Source: Planctomycetota bacterium
Lineage (GTDB): Bacteria; Planctomycetota; UBA8742; UBA2392
Assembly (NCBI GenBank): GCA_027493625.1
Contig: JAOSKM010000001.1
Span: 525,489 to 589,488 of the forward strand
Reading direction: 5' to 3'
DNA length: 64,000 nucleotides
The notes beneath the pieces were generated by a model. It was given only the letters and a program-made list of their open reading frames with translations, ran no database searches and was not told the origin of the DNA. Below are positions 42,880 to 53,357 of this stretch, piece after piece. Each line of letters begins with the position of its first letter. Position 1 is the stretch's first letter. The translations under genes and the position numbers were made by a program.

Positions 42880-44010
42880 ATGCACATCGCGATCGTGCGC
42901 ACAGAGTTCATCCGTAACCGCGGCGGCGCCGAACGCTATGCCGTCAACCTGGCGCGCCACTGGCAGTCGCAGGGGCACCGCATCAGCGTAGTGTGCGCGC
43001 GCCACGATAGCGCGGATGCCGAAGGCATGCAGGTCGTGAAGGTCTCGCGCCCGAAAGTTCTGGGGCCCTACAAGCACAACTGGTTCGCCAAACGCGCGGG
43101 CGCGGCGGCCCTCGAGACCGGGGCCGAAGCGGTGCTCTGCCTGGCGCGTGCCTGGCCCGGCGACGTGCTGCGCCTGGGCGACGGGCTGCATCAGTTGTGG
43201 CTGGAAGTCCGCTACGGCACGGACGGCGCGCGGCGACGGGCGCTGCTGAACCCGCGCCACCGCGAACTGCTGAAGCTGGAGGCCGGGTTGTTCGAGCCGG
43301 GGCGCTTCGGCCTGTACGTCGCCAACAGCGAAATGATGCGCGAGGAAGTGCTGCGGCGCTTCGGCGTGGGGGCGGACCGCATTACCGTGATCCCCAACGG
43401 CGTGGACTGGTCGCGCTTCCACACCGGCCTGCGCGAAGGACGTGACGCGTTGCGCCAGGCTCACGGCGTACCAATCGACGCGAAACTGGTGCTGTTCTCG
43501 GGCATGGACTTCCGGCGCAAGGGCCTGCCGGAGGCTGTGCGCGGCTTCATTGAGCTTGCACGACGGAACGGCGCAGCCTGGTTCGCCTGCGTCGGCCCGG
43601 GGTACACGGAGTCGGCGGAAGCGGCGTTGCGGGCGGCGGGGTTGCTGGGCCGCGCGCGGTTTGTCGGGCGCAGTGACGATGTCGCCGCTTGGTACGCCGC
43701 GGCGGATGTGTTCGTGCTGCCGACCATGCACGACCCCAGCGCCAACGCGGTAACCGAGTCGCTGGCCTGCGGCACGCCCGTGGTCACCAGCAGCGAGAAC
43801 GGCGCGAAGCAGCACATCCGCGACGGCGTGAACGGCTGGGTGCTGCGGGACCGCGCCGACGCCTCAGAGCTCGCGGAACGGGTGTCGCAGCTGCTGGAAA
43901 ACCCGCCGGTTCCGGAGGCCGTGGTGGACGCCTCCCACCTGCTGAGCCACGAGGTGAATGCCGAACGCATGCTCGACGCCCTGAAGCAGGCGCGCGCCCT
44001 GCGCGTGTGA
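42880..44010 (+). CDS. Family 4 glycosyltransferase (WaaG-like)
   Basis: A 376-residue GT-B enzyme. It begins MHIAIVRTEFIRNRGGAERY as in LPS core glucosyltransferase WaaG, has VIPNGVDWSRFH and LVLFSGMDFRRKGL in the donor half. The GT4 signature DPSANAVTESLACGTPVVTS carries the Glu residues that hold the nucleotide sugar. It lies 9 nt after the phosphatase gene. LPS core assembly is likely from its neighbours. Confidence 0.87.
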   Translation: MHIAIVRTEFIRNRGGAERYAVNLARHWQSQGHRISVVCARHDSADAEGMQVVKVSRPKVLGPYKHNWFAKRAGAAALETGAEAVLCLARAWPGDVLRLGDGLHQLWLEVRYGTDGARRRALLNPRHRELLKLEAGLFEPGRFGLYVANSEMMREEVLRRFGVGADRITVIPNGVDWSRFHTGLREGRDALRQAHGVPIDAKLVLFSGMDFRRKGLPEAVRGFIELARRNGAAWFACVGPGYTESAEAALRAAGLLGRARFVGRSDDVAAWYAAADVFVLPTMHDPSANAVTESLACGTPVVTSSENGAKQHIRDGVNGWVLRDRADASELAERVSQLLENPPVPEAVVDASHLLSHEVNAERMLDALKQARALRV

Positions 44011-44065
44011 ACGGTTCACGCGCGGCGCTCGGGAAACTAACCTCGTGCCACTGAGGCAACGGGGC

Positions 44066-45684
44066 ATGGACGTAGCGGACACCATTCCGGCACTGCTCAA
44101 GCCGCTGGCCGGCGAGTGCGTCATCGTGGACGGTGACAGCGGCGCCGAGGCCGCCATGGCCGCGATCCGCGAGGCCCTGCAGCAGCCCGACGGCTTCCGC
44201 ACCCAGCGCGTGCGCCCCGGCCGTGCGATCTACGAGTTCAAGACGCGCGAGGGCGAGTTCATCGTGAAGGCGTTCGAGACGCGCTTCATGACGCGCATGT
44301 CGCCCCTGCGCTTCTGCCCTTCCGGCCGCGAATGGAAGTCGATTCGCCAGGCGCAGTCTCGCGGCATCCCGACGGCGCGCCCGGTGGGGCTTTACAGCGC
44401 GCGCAGCAAGCCAGGCGGTAACTACCTGGTGCTGGAGCGCATTGCGGGCGCGGCCGAGTTCGAGGCGTACCTCGAGCGTGAGCGCGAGCGTCTGCGGAAC
44501 GACGTCGGGCTGCTGCGGGGCTGGTGCGCGGCTTCGCCGAGTTCATTGCCGGACTGCACAAAGGCGGGCTGCTGCATCATGACCTGCACCTGCGCAACAT
44601 CCTGGTTCGCCCGCCCCGGGCCGGCAAATCCGCTGAGTTTTTTGTGATCGACCTGGCAGACGAGGACCTGCAGCCGGGCACTCCGCCCGAGGCTCCGCGT
44701 CGCCAGAATCTGGCTTACCTGTCGCTCTGTTTTCTGGACGCGCCGTCCGTGGTGCGACGCCGCTTCCTGCGCGAATACCGCGGGTTCATGGGCGACCATG
44801 GGGTGGAGCGAGACGTCGCCCACGACATCGAGAACCTCGCCGCGCAGAAGCAGTTTGACCTGAACACCGTGCGCATCGCCACCTGCAGCGAGGCCAGCTC
44901 GGCCATGGCCCGCGTGCAGCGCCCGGAAACGCTGCTGCTGATCTACCGCAAGGCCAGCGGCGCGGATCTCGAGCAGCTCGAGAAGCCGCTGGCCGCCGCC
45001 GATCCCGAGCGCTGGGCCGAGTTGCTGCACAGCCACTTCGAGCTGCGCTTCGGCGAAGGCAACGTCTGGAAGTTGAAAAGTCCCGTGGACGGCACGGACG
45101 GGCCCGCCGTGCGCCGCAAACTGGAAGCGCTGTGGGGCCGGTTGCTCGAGCTGAACGCCATCCATGCCGACGCGCCCTCGCCGCTGGCCTGCCTGCTCAA
45201 ACCGCCCGTGATGAGCATCTTCGCCCGGGTGGCAGGACAGCTCTCGCCGCTGGTTGAACGCAAGGATCACGACTCGCTCGACCTGTTCGAGAAGCTGGGC
45301 CGCCAACTGGTGCGGCTGCACCGCTTCGGCCTGTTTTTCCTGCCCCTTGATGCGGAGGTGCTTCGCGAGGGGTTCACGGTCGCAAGCCGGCGCCGCGGCG
45401 GACGGGAACTGGTGCTGACGGCCCCGGATCATATCTTCCGTGGTTCGCCCACGCTGCTGGGCCCGCAGGCTGTGGCCAGCCTGGGACGGGTAGGCCGCAC
45501 GGTACTGGAGTTCGCCGGCGAACGGCAGATGAAAGAGCTGGTCTGGAGCTATGCGAGGGTGATGCGCCTGAACCTGTACGACACCAACGCGCTGCTGGAC
45601 GAAGCCCGCCGGGTGCCGACCGGCAACACCCTGGTCGTCACGCGCGGCATCGAGCGCAGCCGGCTCGAGCAAGGCAGGAGGTAG
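44066..45684 (+). CDS. WaaP/Kdo-kinase-like protein with an extra C-terminal domain (1-nt deletion)
   Basis: A sugar kinase of the LPS heptose/Kdo kinase type. FIVKAFETRF has the ATP-binding Lys, LHHDLHLRNILV the catalytic Asp, and FFVIDLADED the Mg-binding Asp. A missing G in GGGG at 44517-44520 splits the frame; restored, it reads LLRGLVRGFAEF and continues to 45684 (about 540 residues). The family is about 250-270 residues. The remaining ~260 residues (with LGRQLVRLHRFGLFFLP near their middle) may be a second, degenerate kinase-like copy. GTG at 44045 is a possible earlier start. Confidence 0.72.
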
Positions 45685-45712
45685 GGATTCCGGGGACCGG
45701 AACCTCTGATGA

Positions 45713-46816
45713 ATGGAAGCTGATATCGACCTGGCCGGCAAACGTCTGCTGCTGATCAAGCCATCGTCCCTGGGCGACGTGGTCCATGCCGTGCCGACGG
45801 CCTGGGCGCTCAAGCAGCGCTGGCCCACTCTGCACCTGACGTGGCTGGTGAACCGCGGGCTGGACGCGCTGATCAAGCCGATCTCCTGTATCGATGACGT
45901 GATCCCGTTCGACCGCAACCGTTTCCGCGGGCTGGGTGCGGCGCTGTCCGGGCGCGGCGAGCTTCGCAGTTTCTCGCGCACCCTGCGCGATGCAAAGTTC
46001 GATGCCGTACTGGACCTGCAGGGTCTGTTCCGCAGCGGGCTGTTTTCGTGGCTCACGCGCGCGCCGCTGCGGGTCGGCGACCGCGACGCGCGCGAAGGCG
46101 CATGGCTGTTCTACAACCGCCGCGTCATCACGCCCGCGCAGCCGGTACACGCGCGCGAACGCTATGCCGCGCTGGCGGCGTCGTTCGGCGCCGAGAAGCC
46201 TGCTCGGGAAGACCTGGAAGTGCGCGAAACGGAACTCGCGACTGCCGACAGCCTTCTGCGCGAGGCCGGCTTCAGCCAGGGCCCGCTGGTGACGGTCTGT
46301 CCCGGTGCACGCTGGGAGACCAAGGTCTACCCGGCCGCGCACTTTGCCGCCGTGCTGGATGAGCTGGCTGCACAGGCAGGTGTGGAGCAGCCGGTGCTGG
46401 TGGGGGGGCCGGACCTGGAGCAGGCCGGCCGCGAGATTGCCCAGGCCTGCAAACGCGCCAGGCCGGTCAGCCTGGCGGGAAAGACCGGCCTGCGTGAGTT
46501 GACGGCAGTACTGAGCCGCGCGGCGCTGATGCTTACCTGTGACAGCGGCCCGATGCACATTGCCGCGGCGCAGGGCACGCCCACGCTGGCGGTGTTCGGC
46601 CCCACGGACCCGCGTCGCACCGGGCCCTACGGCCAGCTCGCCAACGTGGTGAAGGGGGAATGCGAGCTGATGCCCTGCCTGAAACGCCGCTGTCCGGGCA
46701 TGGGGCTGCGCTGCATGCGCGAGCTTGCGCCTCGCAGGGTAACCGAAAAGGCGCTGGCGTTACTGCGCCAAACAGTCGATAACAAAGGGCAGGAACACAG
46801 CGCACTCCATGGCTAA
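45713..46816 (+). CDS. Family 9 glycosyltransferase (ADP-heptose:LPS heptosyltransferase-like)
   Basis: Adds heptose to the LPS inner core at the cytoplasmic face. The 367-residue protein has LLIKPSSLGDVVHAVPTAWAL at the start, DLQGLFRSGL, VTVCPGARWETKVYP and the late TCDSGPMHIAAAQGTPTLAVFGPTDP, all typical of WaaC/WaaF. Whether it is heptosyltransferase I or II is not clear. It follows the WaaP-like gene by 28 nt and overlaps the MsbA-like gene by 8 nt. Confidence 0.9.
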   Translation: MEADIDLAGKRLLLIKPSSLGDVVHAVPTAWALKQRWPTLHLTWLVNRGLDALIKPISCIDDVIPFDRNRFRGLGAALSGRGELRSFSRTLRDAKFDAVLDLQGLFRSGLFSWLTRAPLRVGDRDAREGAWLFYNRRVITPAQPVHARERYAALAASFGAEKPAREDLEVRETELATADSLLREAGFSQGPLVTVCPGARWETKVYPAAHFAAVLDELAAQAGVEQPVLVGGPDLEQAGREIAQACKRARPVSLAGKTGLRELTAVLSRAALMLTCDSGPMHIAAAQGTPTLAVFGPTDPRRTGPYGQLANVVKGECELMPCLKRRCPGMGLRCMRELAPRRVTEKALALLRQTVDNKGQEHSALHG

Positions 46817-48638
46817 GCGCAAACAAAAGTTTGACTGGCTGAACTTCCGCAGGGCGGTGGCGTACTTCAAGCGCCTGTGGCCGTTCCTGAAGCCCCAGTG
46901 GCCGCAGATGCTGCTGATCATCCTGGGCACCTGCCTGTATTCGGGCGGCTATGCAATGCGCCTGCTGGTGATCGCGCCCTTCATGGACCTTGCCCGCAAC
47001 GCCGAGCAGGTCACGGATTCGGGCGCCGCGGAAGTCCTGCGCGAGGTGGCGCCGCTGTCGGGCCTGCTGCTGGTGGGGGCGCTTGGCATGGCGCTGGGAA
47101 CCTATCTGCGCCAGTACTACATGGGGTACATGCGCGCCTTCACGGTGATTGCGCTGCAGCGGGCGATGGTCGGCACCGTGCTGAAGCAGCCGATGGCCTT
47201 CTTCAACAGCGAGCGCAAAGGCGCACTGCTGTCGCGCATGACCGCCAACACCAACGCCGCCAGCACCCTGGTACGCATCGTCATCGAGAGCGTGATCTCG
47301 CACCCGGTGACGATCGTGTCGGTGATGGCGGTGCTTCTGTACACCAGCCCGATCCTGTCGCTGGCGACCTTCGTGGTGTTCCCGATCGTGCTGGTGCCGG
47401 TGATGCTGTTCGCCGGCAAGATCCGCAAGGCCACCAAGAAGCGTTACGACAAGGTCGAGGTCACGGGCAACTTCTTCCACCAGATGCTGGACGGCATCCG
47501 CGTCGTGAAGTCTTACCGCCTTGAGCCCGCCCAGCGCGAGGAATTCGAGCGGGCTTCATCCGAGGTCTTCCGCCGCGAGCGCAAGGTGGCGCGCTACAAG
47601 GGCACCTCGCGCTTCGGCGTCGAGATCACCTACAACACCGTGATGGCCGGCGCCCTGTTCCTGGTCGGCTACATCATGACCACCGCATGGTTCGTTGAAG
47701 CGGGCGGGCTCGGCATGTTCGTGCAGTTCTTTGCCGGCCTGGTGTTCCTGTACGATCCCGCCCGCAAGCTGGGCCACTCGATCAACGACGTGCAGGAGTC
47801 CACTGCGGCGCTGGAGCGCGCCTTTGAGCTGATCGACCGCAAGCCCGAGCTCAAGGACAGCGCCGGCGCCATCGACGCGCCACGCGACTTCAAGAACCTG
47901 GCGTTCGAGAACCTGGAGTTCCATTACACCGAGGGTCGCCCCGTGCTGCGCGATGTCAACTTCGAGGTCAAGGCCGGCATGATGGTGGCCTTCGTGGGCC
48001 AGTCCGGCATGGGCAAGTCCACGCTGATGGACCTGATCCCGCGTTTCTACGACCCGACCGGCGGCGCCATCCGCGTCGACGGCACCGACCTGCGCGAGCT
48101 CAAGATGGAAAGCTGGCTGCGCAACATCGCCATCGTGGGCCAGGACACCTTCCTGTTCAACACCACCATCCGTCAGAACATCATGTGCGGCAAGCCCGAC
48201 GCCACGGAGGAGGAAATCATCCAGGCCGCCGAGGCCGCGCACATCTGGCACGACATCCAGAAAATGCCGCAGGGGCTCGACACTCCGCTGGGCGACCGCG
48301 GCGTCAGCATTTCCGGCGGCCAGCGCCAGCGCGTGGCGATCGCGCGCGCCTTCCTGCGCAAGGCCCCGATCCTGCTGCTGGACGAGGCCACCAGCGCCCT
48401 CGACACAGGGTCCGAGCGCGAGGTGCAGAAGGCACTCGATGACCTGATTGAGGGCTGCACCGTGTTTGCGGTGGCGCACCGCCTCAGCACCATCCGCCGC
48501 GCCGACCTGATCCTGGTCCTGAACGAGGGACGCATCATCGAGCGCGGACGTCACGACGAACTCATGAAACTGGGCGGCGCGTATGCAAACGCCTACCGCC
48601 TGCAGCAGGGCGAAGAGCTCGAGCACGAGGCCGCATAG
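46809..48638 (+). CDS. msbA: MsbA-like lipid ABC exporter
   Basis: A 609-residue half-transporter: six membrane helices (about 30-335) and an ATPase domain with Walker A GQSGMGKST, Q-loop VGQDTFLFN, signature VSISGGQRQR, Walker B ILLLDEAT and switch His in VAHRLS. This is the MsbA arrangement, which flips lipid A-core across the inner membrane. Placement inside an LPS-core gene run supports that role. It overlaps the upstream gene and precedes the next by 8 nt. Confidence 0.88.
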   Translation: MAKRKQKFDWLNFRRAVAYFKRLWPFLKPQWPQMLLIILGTCLYSGGYAMRLLVIAPFMDLARNAEQVTDSGAAEVLREVAPLSGLLLVGALGMALGTYLRQYYMGYMRAFTVIALQRAMVGTVLKQPMAFFNSERKGALLSRMTANTNAASTLVRIVIESVISHPVTIVSVMAVLLYTSPILSLATFVVFPIVLVPVMLFAGKIRKATKKRYDKVEVTGNFFHQMLDGIRVVKSYRLEPAQREEFERASSEVFRRERKVARYKGTSRFGVEITYNTVMAGALFLVGYIMTTAWFVEAGGLGMFVQFFAGLVFLYDPARKLGHSINDVQESTAALERAFELIDRKPELKDSAGAIDAPRDFKNLAFENLEFHYTEGRPVLRDVNFEVKAGMMVAFVGQSGMGKSTLMDLIPRFYDPTGGAIRVDGTDLRELKMESWLRNIAIVGQDTFLFNTTIRQNIMCGKPDATEEEIIQAAEAAHIWHDIQKMPQGLDTPLGDRGVSISGGQRQRVAIARAFLRKAPILLLDEATSALDTGSEREVQKALDDLIEGCTVFAVAHRLSTIRRADLILVLNEGRIIERGRHDELMKLGGAYANAYRLQQGEELEHEAA

Positions 48639-48646
48639 GACCGCAT

Positions 48647-49885
48647 ATGGCAGGAGGCCAGCCCAGCAGCGACACCGGGCGCGCCCAGGGCGTGCGGCGA
48701 GACACCGCGCGACTGCGCGGGCGCGATGGCAAGCCCGACACCGGCCGCGTCAAGCTGGATGAGAACCTGCGCTTCCGCGTGGCGCTGTTCGCCCCGCACC
48801 TCGAGCTGAACGGCCTGACCGTCTACACCCGCACGCTGATGCGCGCCCTGCGCGAGTGCGGCAACCACGTCATGCTGGTGTCGCCCGTCGGCCCCCTCTC
48901 CGAGACCCTGAATGGCGCCCACGACGGCAGCTTTGACCTGCCGGGCAACGGGCGGCTGGGCTTCTTCGGCTGGCGCCGCATGAAGGAGGCGCTGGCCGAA
49001 TTCGAGCCCGACCTGCTGCACGCCGTATGCCCTGACCCCGCCCTGCCGGCCGTCCGCGTCGCCAACCACGCCCAGTTGCCGCTGGCAGTCAGCGTGCACG
49101 GCGTCAAGCACGGCGAGTTGCCCCAGCCCGACGACAAAAACTATGACGCCTACATCGCCTCCGACCAGTCCGTCCGTCAGCGTCTGCTGAACGACTGCCG
49201 CCTCGAGCGCGACCGCACCACACTCATCCGCGACTGCGCGTTCCCCGAAACCCGCCCCGACGACCGCGACATCCTGGCCGCCAGGCGCCGCCAGGTGGTC
49301 GGCTGGGTCGGGCCGCTTCATGAAGGCTGCGGCTACCGCTCGTTCGTCGACGCCGCCATCAAGGTCCAGGCCCGCGGCGCCGACGCCATGTTCTCGATCC
49401 TCGGCTCAGGCCCCGCTGCCCCCGCCGTGCGCGATGAAGTCGAGGCCCGCGGCATGCTCCCGCGCATCGTCGTCGTGCAGGACCTCTATGACTACGGCCG
49501 CATCTGGGACCCCTTCGATATCGCCATCATCGATTCGCGCCAGCCGGCCTCGGCGCTGATGGTGCTGAATGCCATGGCCAACGGGCGCCCGGTGATCGCC
49601 ACCGAGGGCGGGGCGGTCTTTGACCTGATCCAGGACGGCGTGGACGGCATGATCGTGCCCCGCGACGACGCCGACGCCCTCTCCGAGCGCATCCTCATGC
49701 TCGTGCAGAATCCCACCGAACGCCTGCGCATGGCCAAGGCCGCGTTCGAAAAGGTCGAAGAGGAATATCGCCCCGCCGATATGGCGCAGTCGATCGAGGC
49801 AGTGTATGCAGCACTGCTGGCCGATGAGCCCCTGCCCAAGCCCTTCGAGGCCCGCGGCAAGCGCTCCGCCCGCAGCCACGCCTGA
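48647..49885 (+). CDS. GT-B glycosyltransferase (family 4-like)
   Basis: A 412-residue protein. After ~45 charged residues comes FRVALFAPHLELNGLTVYTRTL, a GT4-like acceptor half, then VVGWVGPLHEGCGY and the donor half with MVLNAMANGRPVIATEGG and GMIVPRDDADALSERI. The usual EP-E motif before LNAMANG is changed to SRQPASALMV, so activity is less certain than for the gene at 42880. It lies 8 nt after the MsbA-like gene. Confidence 0.75.
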   Translation: MAGGQPSSDTGRAQGVRRDTARLRGRDGKPDTGRVKLDENLRFRVALFAPHLELNGLTVYTRTLMRALRECGNHVMLVSPVGPLSETLNGAHDGSFDLPGNGRLGFFGWRRMKEALAEFEPDLLHAVCPDPALPAVRVANHAQLPLAVSVHGVKHGELPQPDDKNYDAYIASDQSVRQRLLNDCRLERDRTTLIRDCAFPETRPDDRDILAARRRQVVGWVGPLHEGCGYRSFVDAAIKVQARGADAMFSILGSGPAAPAVRDEVEARGMLPRIVVVQDLYDYGRIWDPFDIAIIDSRQPASALMVLNAMANGRPVIATEGGAVFDLIQDGVDGMIVPRDDADALSERILMLVQNPTERLRMAKAAFEKVEEEYRPADMAQSIEAVYAALLADEPLPKPFEARGKRSARSHA

Positions 49886-49895
49886 CAGGAACGCC

Positions 49896-51008
49896 ATGCC
49901 GGTAAACCGTTACGATCGACTCTTCGCCCACGTCGGCTCCATTACCGGCCTGCTGACCGCAAAGCAGGTCGAGGAGCTGTTCTCCATCGTCGAGACCGGC
50001 GAAGTCCGCGACATGGCCACCGCCGCCTCCCGCCGCGGATTCCTGCCCGCCGACGTCGCCGCCGCAATCGGCATACTCGCCTCCGAGCTCGCCGCCCGCC
50101 GCATCGCCGAGCACATCGAGCCCGACACCATCGTCGGCTCAGGCAAGTCCGGCCAGGGACAGAAAACCGACACCCAGCTCTACCCCAGCGCGCTCGGCCA
50201 GTACCACAAGCTCAAACAGATCGCGCGCGGCGCCATGGGCATCATCTTCCGCGGAGAGCGCCGCTCCGACGGTCGCGTCGTCGCCCTCAAGGTGCTGCCG
50301 CTCCAGGCCGTCACCGACCCCCAGGACGTCGAGCGCTTCAAGCGCGAAATCGAAACCATCACCAGCCTGGTGCACCCCAACATCGTCCGCGTATTCGATT
50401 TCGGCCAGGAAGAAGACTTCTACTACTACGCCATGGAGTTCCTCGACGGACGCAGCTTGCGCGAACTCATCTACGACCGCGGCCACCTGTCGCCCTATCA
50501 CGCCGCCGAGATCATCCGCGACGCCGCCCGCGGTGTCGCGTTCGCGCACCAGCACGGCGTCATCCACCGCGACCTCAAGCCCTCCAACGTCATGATCTGC
50601 AAGGACGGCCAGGTAAAGATCGTCGACTTCGGCCTCGCCTTCCACAAGACCAGCCAGGTGCTTACGGCCACGGGCATCAGCCTCGGCACCCCGGCCTACA
50701 TGAGCCCGGAACAGATCGAGGGCGACCGCGCCGACGTGAACGAACGCTCAGACATCTACTCCCTCGGCGTCTCGCTCTATGAGGCCGTCACCGGCCAGCG
50801 CCCCTTCGAGGGCGAGAACCAGTACGACGTCATGAAACGCGTGCTGTTCGACCAGCCGCGCCCGGCGGCGCTCGTGAACCCAAGCGTGCCCGAGGAACTG
50901 AGCCGCATAGCGGCCAAAGCCATGCACCGCAACCCCGCCGAGCGCTACCACCAGGCCTCAGCCCTGATCCAGGACCTCGACAACTTCATAGACGGCACCG
51001 GCCGCTAG
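49896..51008 (+). CDS. Cytoplasmic Ser/Thr protein kinase
   Basis: A 370-residue kinase without a membrane helix. About 95 N-terminal residues (ITGLLTAKQVEELFSIVE, then RGFLPADVAAAIGILASE) form a small helical domain of unknown type. The kinase domain is complete: IARGAMGIIFRGE, VALKVL, HRDLKPSNVM, VDFGLAF and GTPAYMSPEQ. It ends the plus-strand envelope-glycan run, 10 nt after the glycosyltransferase, with AGGAACGCC before the ATG. Confidence 0.92.
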   Translation: MPVNRYDRLFAHVGSITGLLTAKQVEELFSIVETGEVRDMATAASRRGFLPADVAAAIGILASELAARRIAEHIEPDTIVGSGKSGQGQKTDTQLYPSALGQYHKLKQIARGAMGIIFRGERRSDGRVVALKVLPLQAVTDPQDVERFKREIETITSLVHPNIVRVFDFGQEEDFYYYAMEFLDGRSLRELIYDRGHLSPYHAAEIIRDAARGVAFAHQHGVIHRDLKPSNVMICKDGQVKIVDFGLAFHKTSQVLTATGISLGTPAYMSPEQIEGDRADVNERSDIYSLGVSLYEAVTGQRPFEGENQYDVMKRVLFDQPRPAALVNPSVPEELSRIAAKAMHRNPAERYHQASALIQDLDNFIDGTGR

Positions 51009-51035
51009 CAGCCCCGCGCACCTTGTGATCTCGAA

Positions 51036-53186
51036 CTACTTGATGATCTGGAAGATGTTTGAGTAGTCGTCTGTCCACGGCTTGATCTCGCGCAGCTGTC
51101 CAAGTTCCAGAGGCTGGCCGAAGTACTTCGGCCAGTGTCCGTCGTCGCCTTCCGGTTCGCGCTTGAACTCGAGTCGCCGCTTTTCGACATGTTTACCGAA
51201 CGACTGCATGAATGCGCTGTCGCGCGTCGCGAAAATCCAGACAGCCCCGCTGGCGAGGCCATTCTTGCTCTGGGGTGACACCCAGCCCGTCGAGCGGAAG
51301 TCGATGGACACCGCTGAATGCTTGATGACAGGCCTGAGGTCCAGGTAGCGGTTGGAAATGTTCACGGCGATTACGCCGTCGGGCTTCAGGTGGCGCAGGT
51401 AGATCTGGAATGCTTCCGCCGTCAGCAGGTGGATGGGCACCGAGTCGCTCGAGAACGCGTCCATGACGATGATGTCGTAGTTCTGGGGCTCCTCTCGTTC
51501 CATCACCAGTCTCGCGTCACCCAGCGCAATCTCGCACTCCGCCAGGCTGTTCTGCAGGTAAAAGAAGTACTTGTTGGCGATGTCGACGCACACCGGGTTG
51601 ATCTCGTAGAACTTGATGTAATCCCCCGGTTCACCGTAGGCGGCTAGCGTGCCCACGCCCAGGCCCAGCACTGCCATGCGCCGCGGTCTCCTGGGGAAGG
51701 ACTCCATCACCATGCCGATGCCCGAATCCGGCCCGAAGTACGACGTCGGCATCACCTGCATGTCGGGCTCCATGATCTGCATGCCATGGATCGTCGTCCC
51801 TGACACCAGCTTGCGGTTCCAGATGATTTTCGCGTCCTCCGGCGACTCCTTGACCATGAACACACCGTAGAAGTTGCGCTTCATGTGGACGGTGTTCTCA
51901 AGCCGGTTCATCGTCACGTATCCGAAGCCGCCGGCCACGCCCGCAGACATCAGTACAAGCAGTATCCAGGCCCAGCGCGGACGCCCCGCAAACAGGGGGC
52001 TCCTGGGATCCTTTGCGTGCACCAGCAACACACAGGCCAGTGTTGCAAGGACGCCCATCGGGTACTCCACGAACATCGGCAGCAGCTGCGGAATCACCAG
52101 TGCTACCGTGATGCCGCCCAAAGCACCCCCCAGCGACACGCACAGGTAAAATGTCGTCAGTTTCTCAGCCCGCGGCCTGATGCGGAACACTTCTCCGTGG
52201 CAGGCCATGCACAGTATAAACAGGGCCGTGCACAGCAGGCCGACCGCCACCGGTACGCTCATCCCCAGGTGCAGATGGTCAAACACGACGGCGCCGACTG
52301 CCGCGAGGATCGCCAATCCCAGGAACACCCGGCGCGGGTACCAGCGTTCACCCGCGAAAGTGATGATGAACGTAAGCAGGTACAGGCTCAGGGGCAGCAC
52401 CCACAGCAAGGGCACACTGGCCACGTCGATGGTCAGATGGTTCGTGAAGGCCAGCAGCAGTGCCGTTGCGCAGGCCGGCAGCAGAATCCAGAGCGCTAGC
52501 TGCCGACGAGAAAGTTCTTCTGCAGGCGGACTCTCCGTCGCCGCGCCTTCCCCGTTCGAGTCCTCGGTCGCCGCGACCGGCAAGGGCGCAGCCGAGGGCC
52601 CGCGCGCAGCCAGATAGCCCAGGACGGCTGTCAGCGCGCAGCCCACAGCGAACACGGCAAAGCCCCACGACCAGTTGACGGCCTGTTCTCTACGCCCCCA
52701 CAGAGATTCGAAGAGAAACGGGTAGCTTAAAAGCGCCAGCAGAGACCCCACGTTGCTCAGCGCATAAAGGGCGTACGGAGAGCGGCCCGTGTAGCGCCGC
52801 GCAAACCACGCCTGCAACAAAGGCCCCGTGGAGGACAAAGCGAAATACGGCAGGCCAACGGTAACGCTCAAGAGGGCGAGAATCCTGAGCGTCGGATCTT
52901 CAGTACCGTCGGGTTTCAAGCTTTCAGGCGGGACAATCGGAAGCACGACCGCCGCCACGCCCAGCACCAGCAGATGGACGACCAGCTGGCGGGCCGGTTT
53001 TAAGCCGGCTGTGCAGCAGGTGGGCGTATGCGTAACCGCCGAGCAGCACAATCTGAAAGAACACCAGGGTCACTGACCAGACACCCGGCGTCCCCCGAAC
53101 CAAGGCAGAATGTAACGTGCGATCAGGGGTTGCACCTGGAACAGCAGAAAGGCGCTGATGAAGATTACAAAGGCAAAAAGGATCAT
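51036..53186 (-). CDS. Multi-spanning membrane protein fused to a spermidine-synthase-like domain (two indels)
   Basis: The N-terminal ~430 residues have about twelve membrane helices, opening with FLLFQVQPLIARYILPWFGG, the usual start of this fused family. The C-terminal part has a class I methyltransferase-like/polyamine-synthase fold: LGLGVGTLAAYGEPGDYIKFYEINP, LGDARLVMERE and DIIVMDAFSSDSVPIHLLT. Two indels break the start: a missing G at 53092-53096 and an extra base in TTTT at 52998-53001. Corrected, the frame is WFGGTPGVWSVTL and RLKPARQLVVHLL, giving about 716 residues. The Asp residues needed for polyamine binding are not clearly conserved, so the product is unknown. Confidence 0.78.
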
Positions 53187-53330
53187 TGGGTCGCTTTCTG
53201 CGGTCGAAAACGGGATGGTAAGCAGACGCCCGTTGCAAGGCCAGCACCAAACCGGCATGACGTCCTGTCCCGGTCGTACAGGTTCTGCATTTTTTGCACT
53301 CAACGAATGGCAGCATTTTCGAACTTCTGT

Positions 53331-53357
53331 TTGACAGACGCAATACTCTGTGATAAT
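53331..53357 (+). promoter_or_regulatory. Likely sigma-70 promoter of the pilin gene
   Basis: TTGACA (53331-53336) followed by TGTGATAAT (53349-53357), an extended -10 form; spacing to GATAAT is 15 nt and to the shifted TAATGT 17 nt. It lies in an AT-richer 324-nt gap (53187-53510) with no gene, 150 nt before the pilin start, so a long leader would result. Confidence 0.45.
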
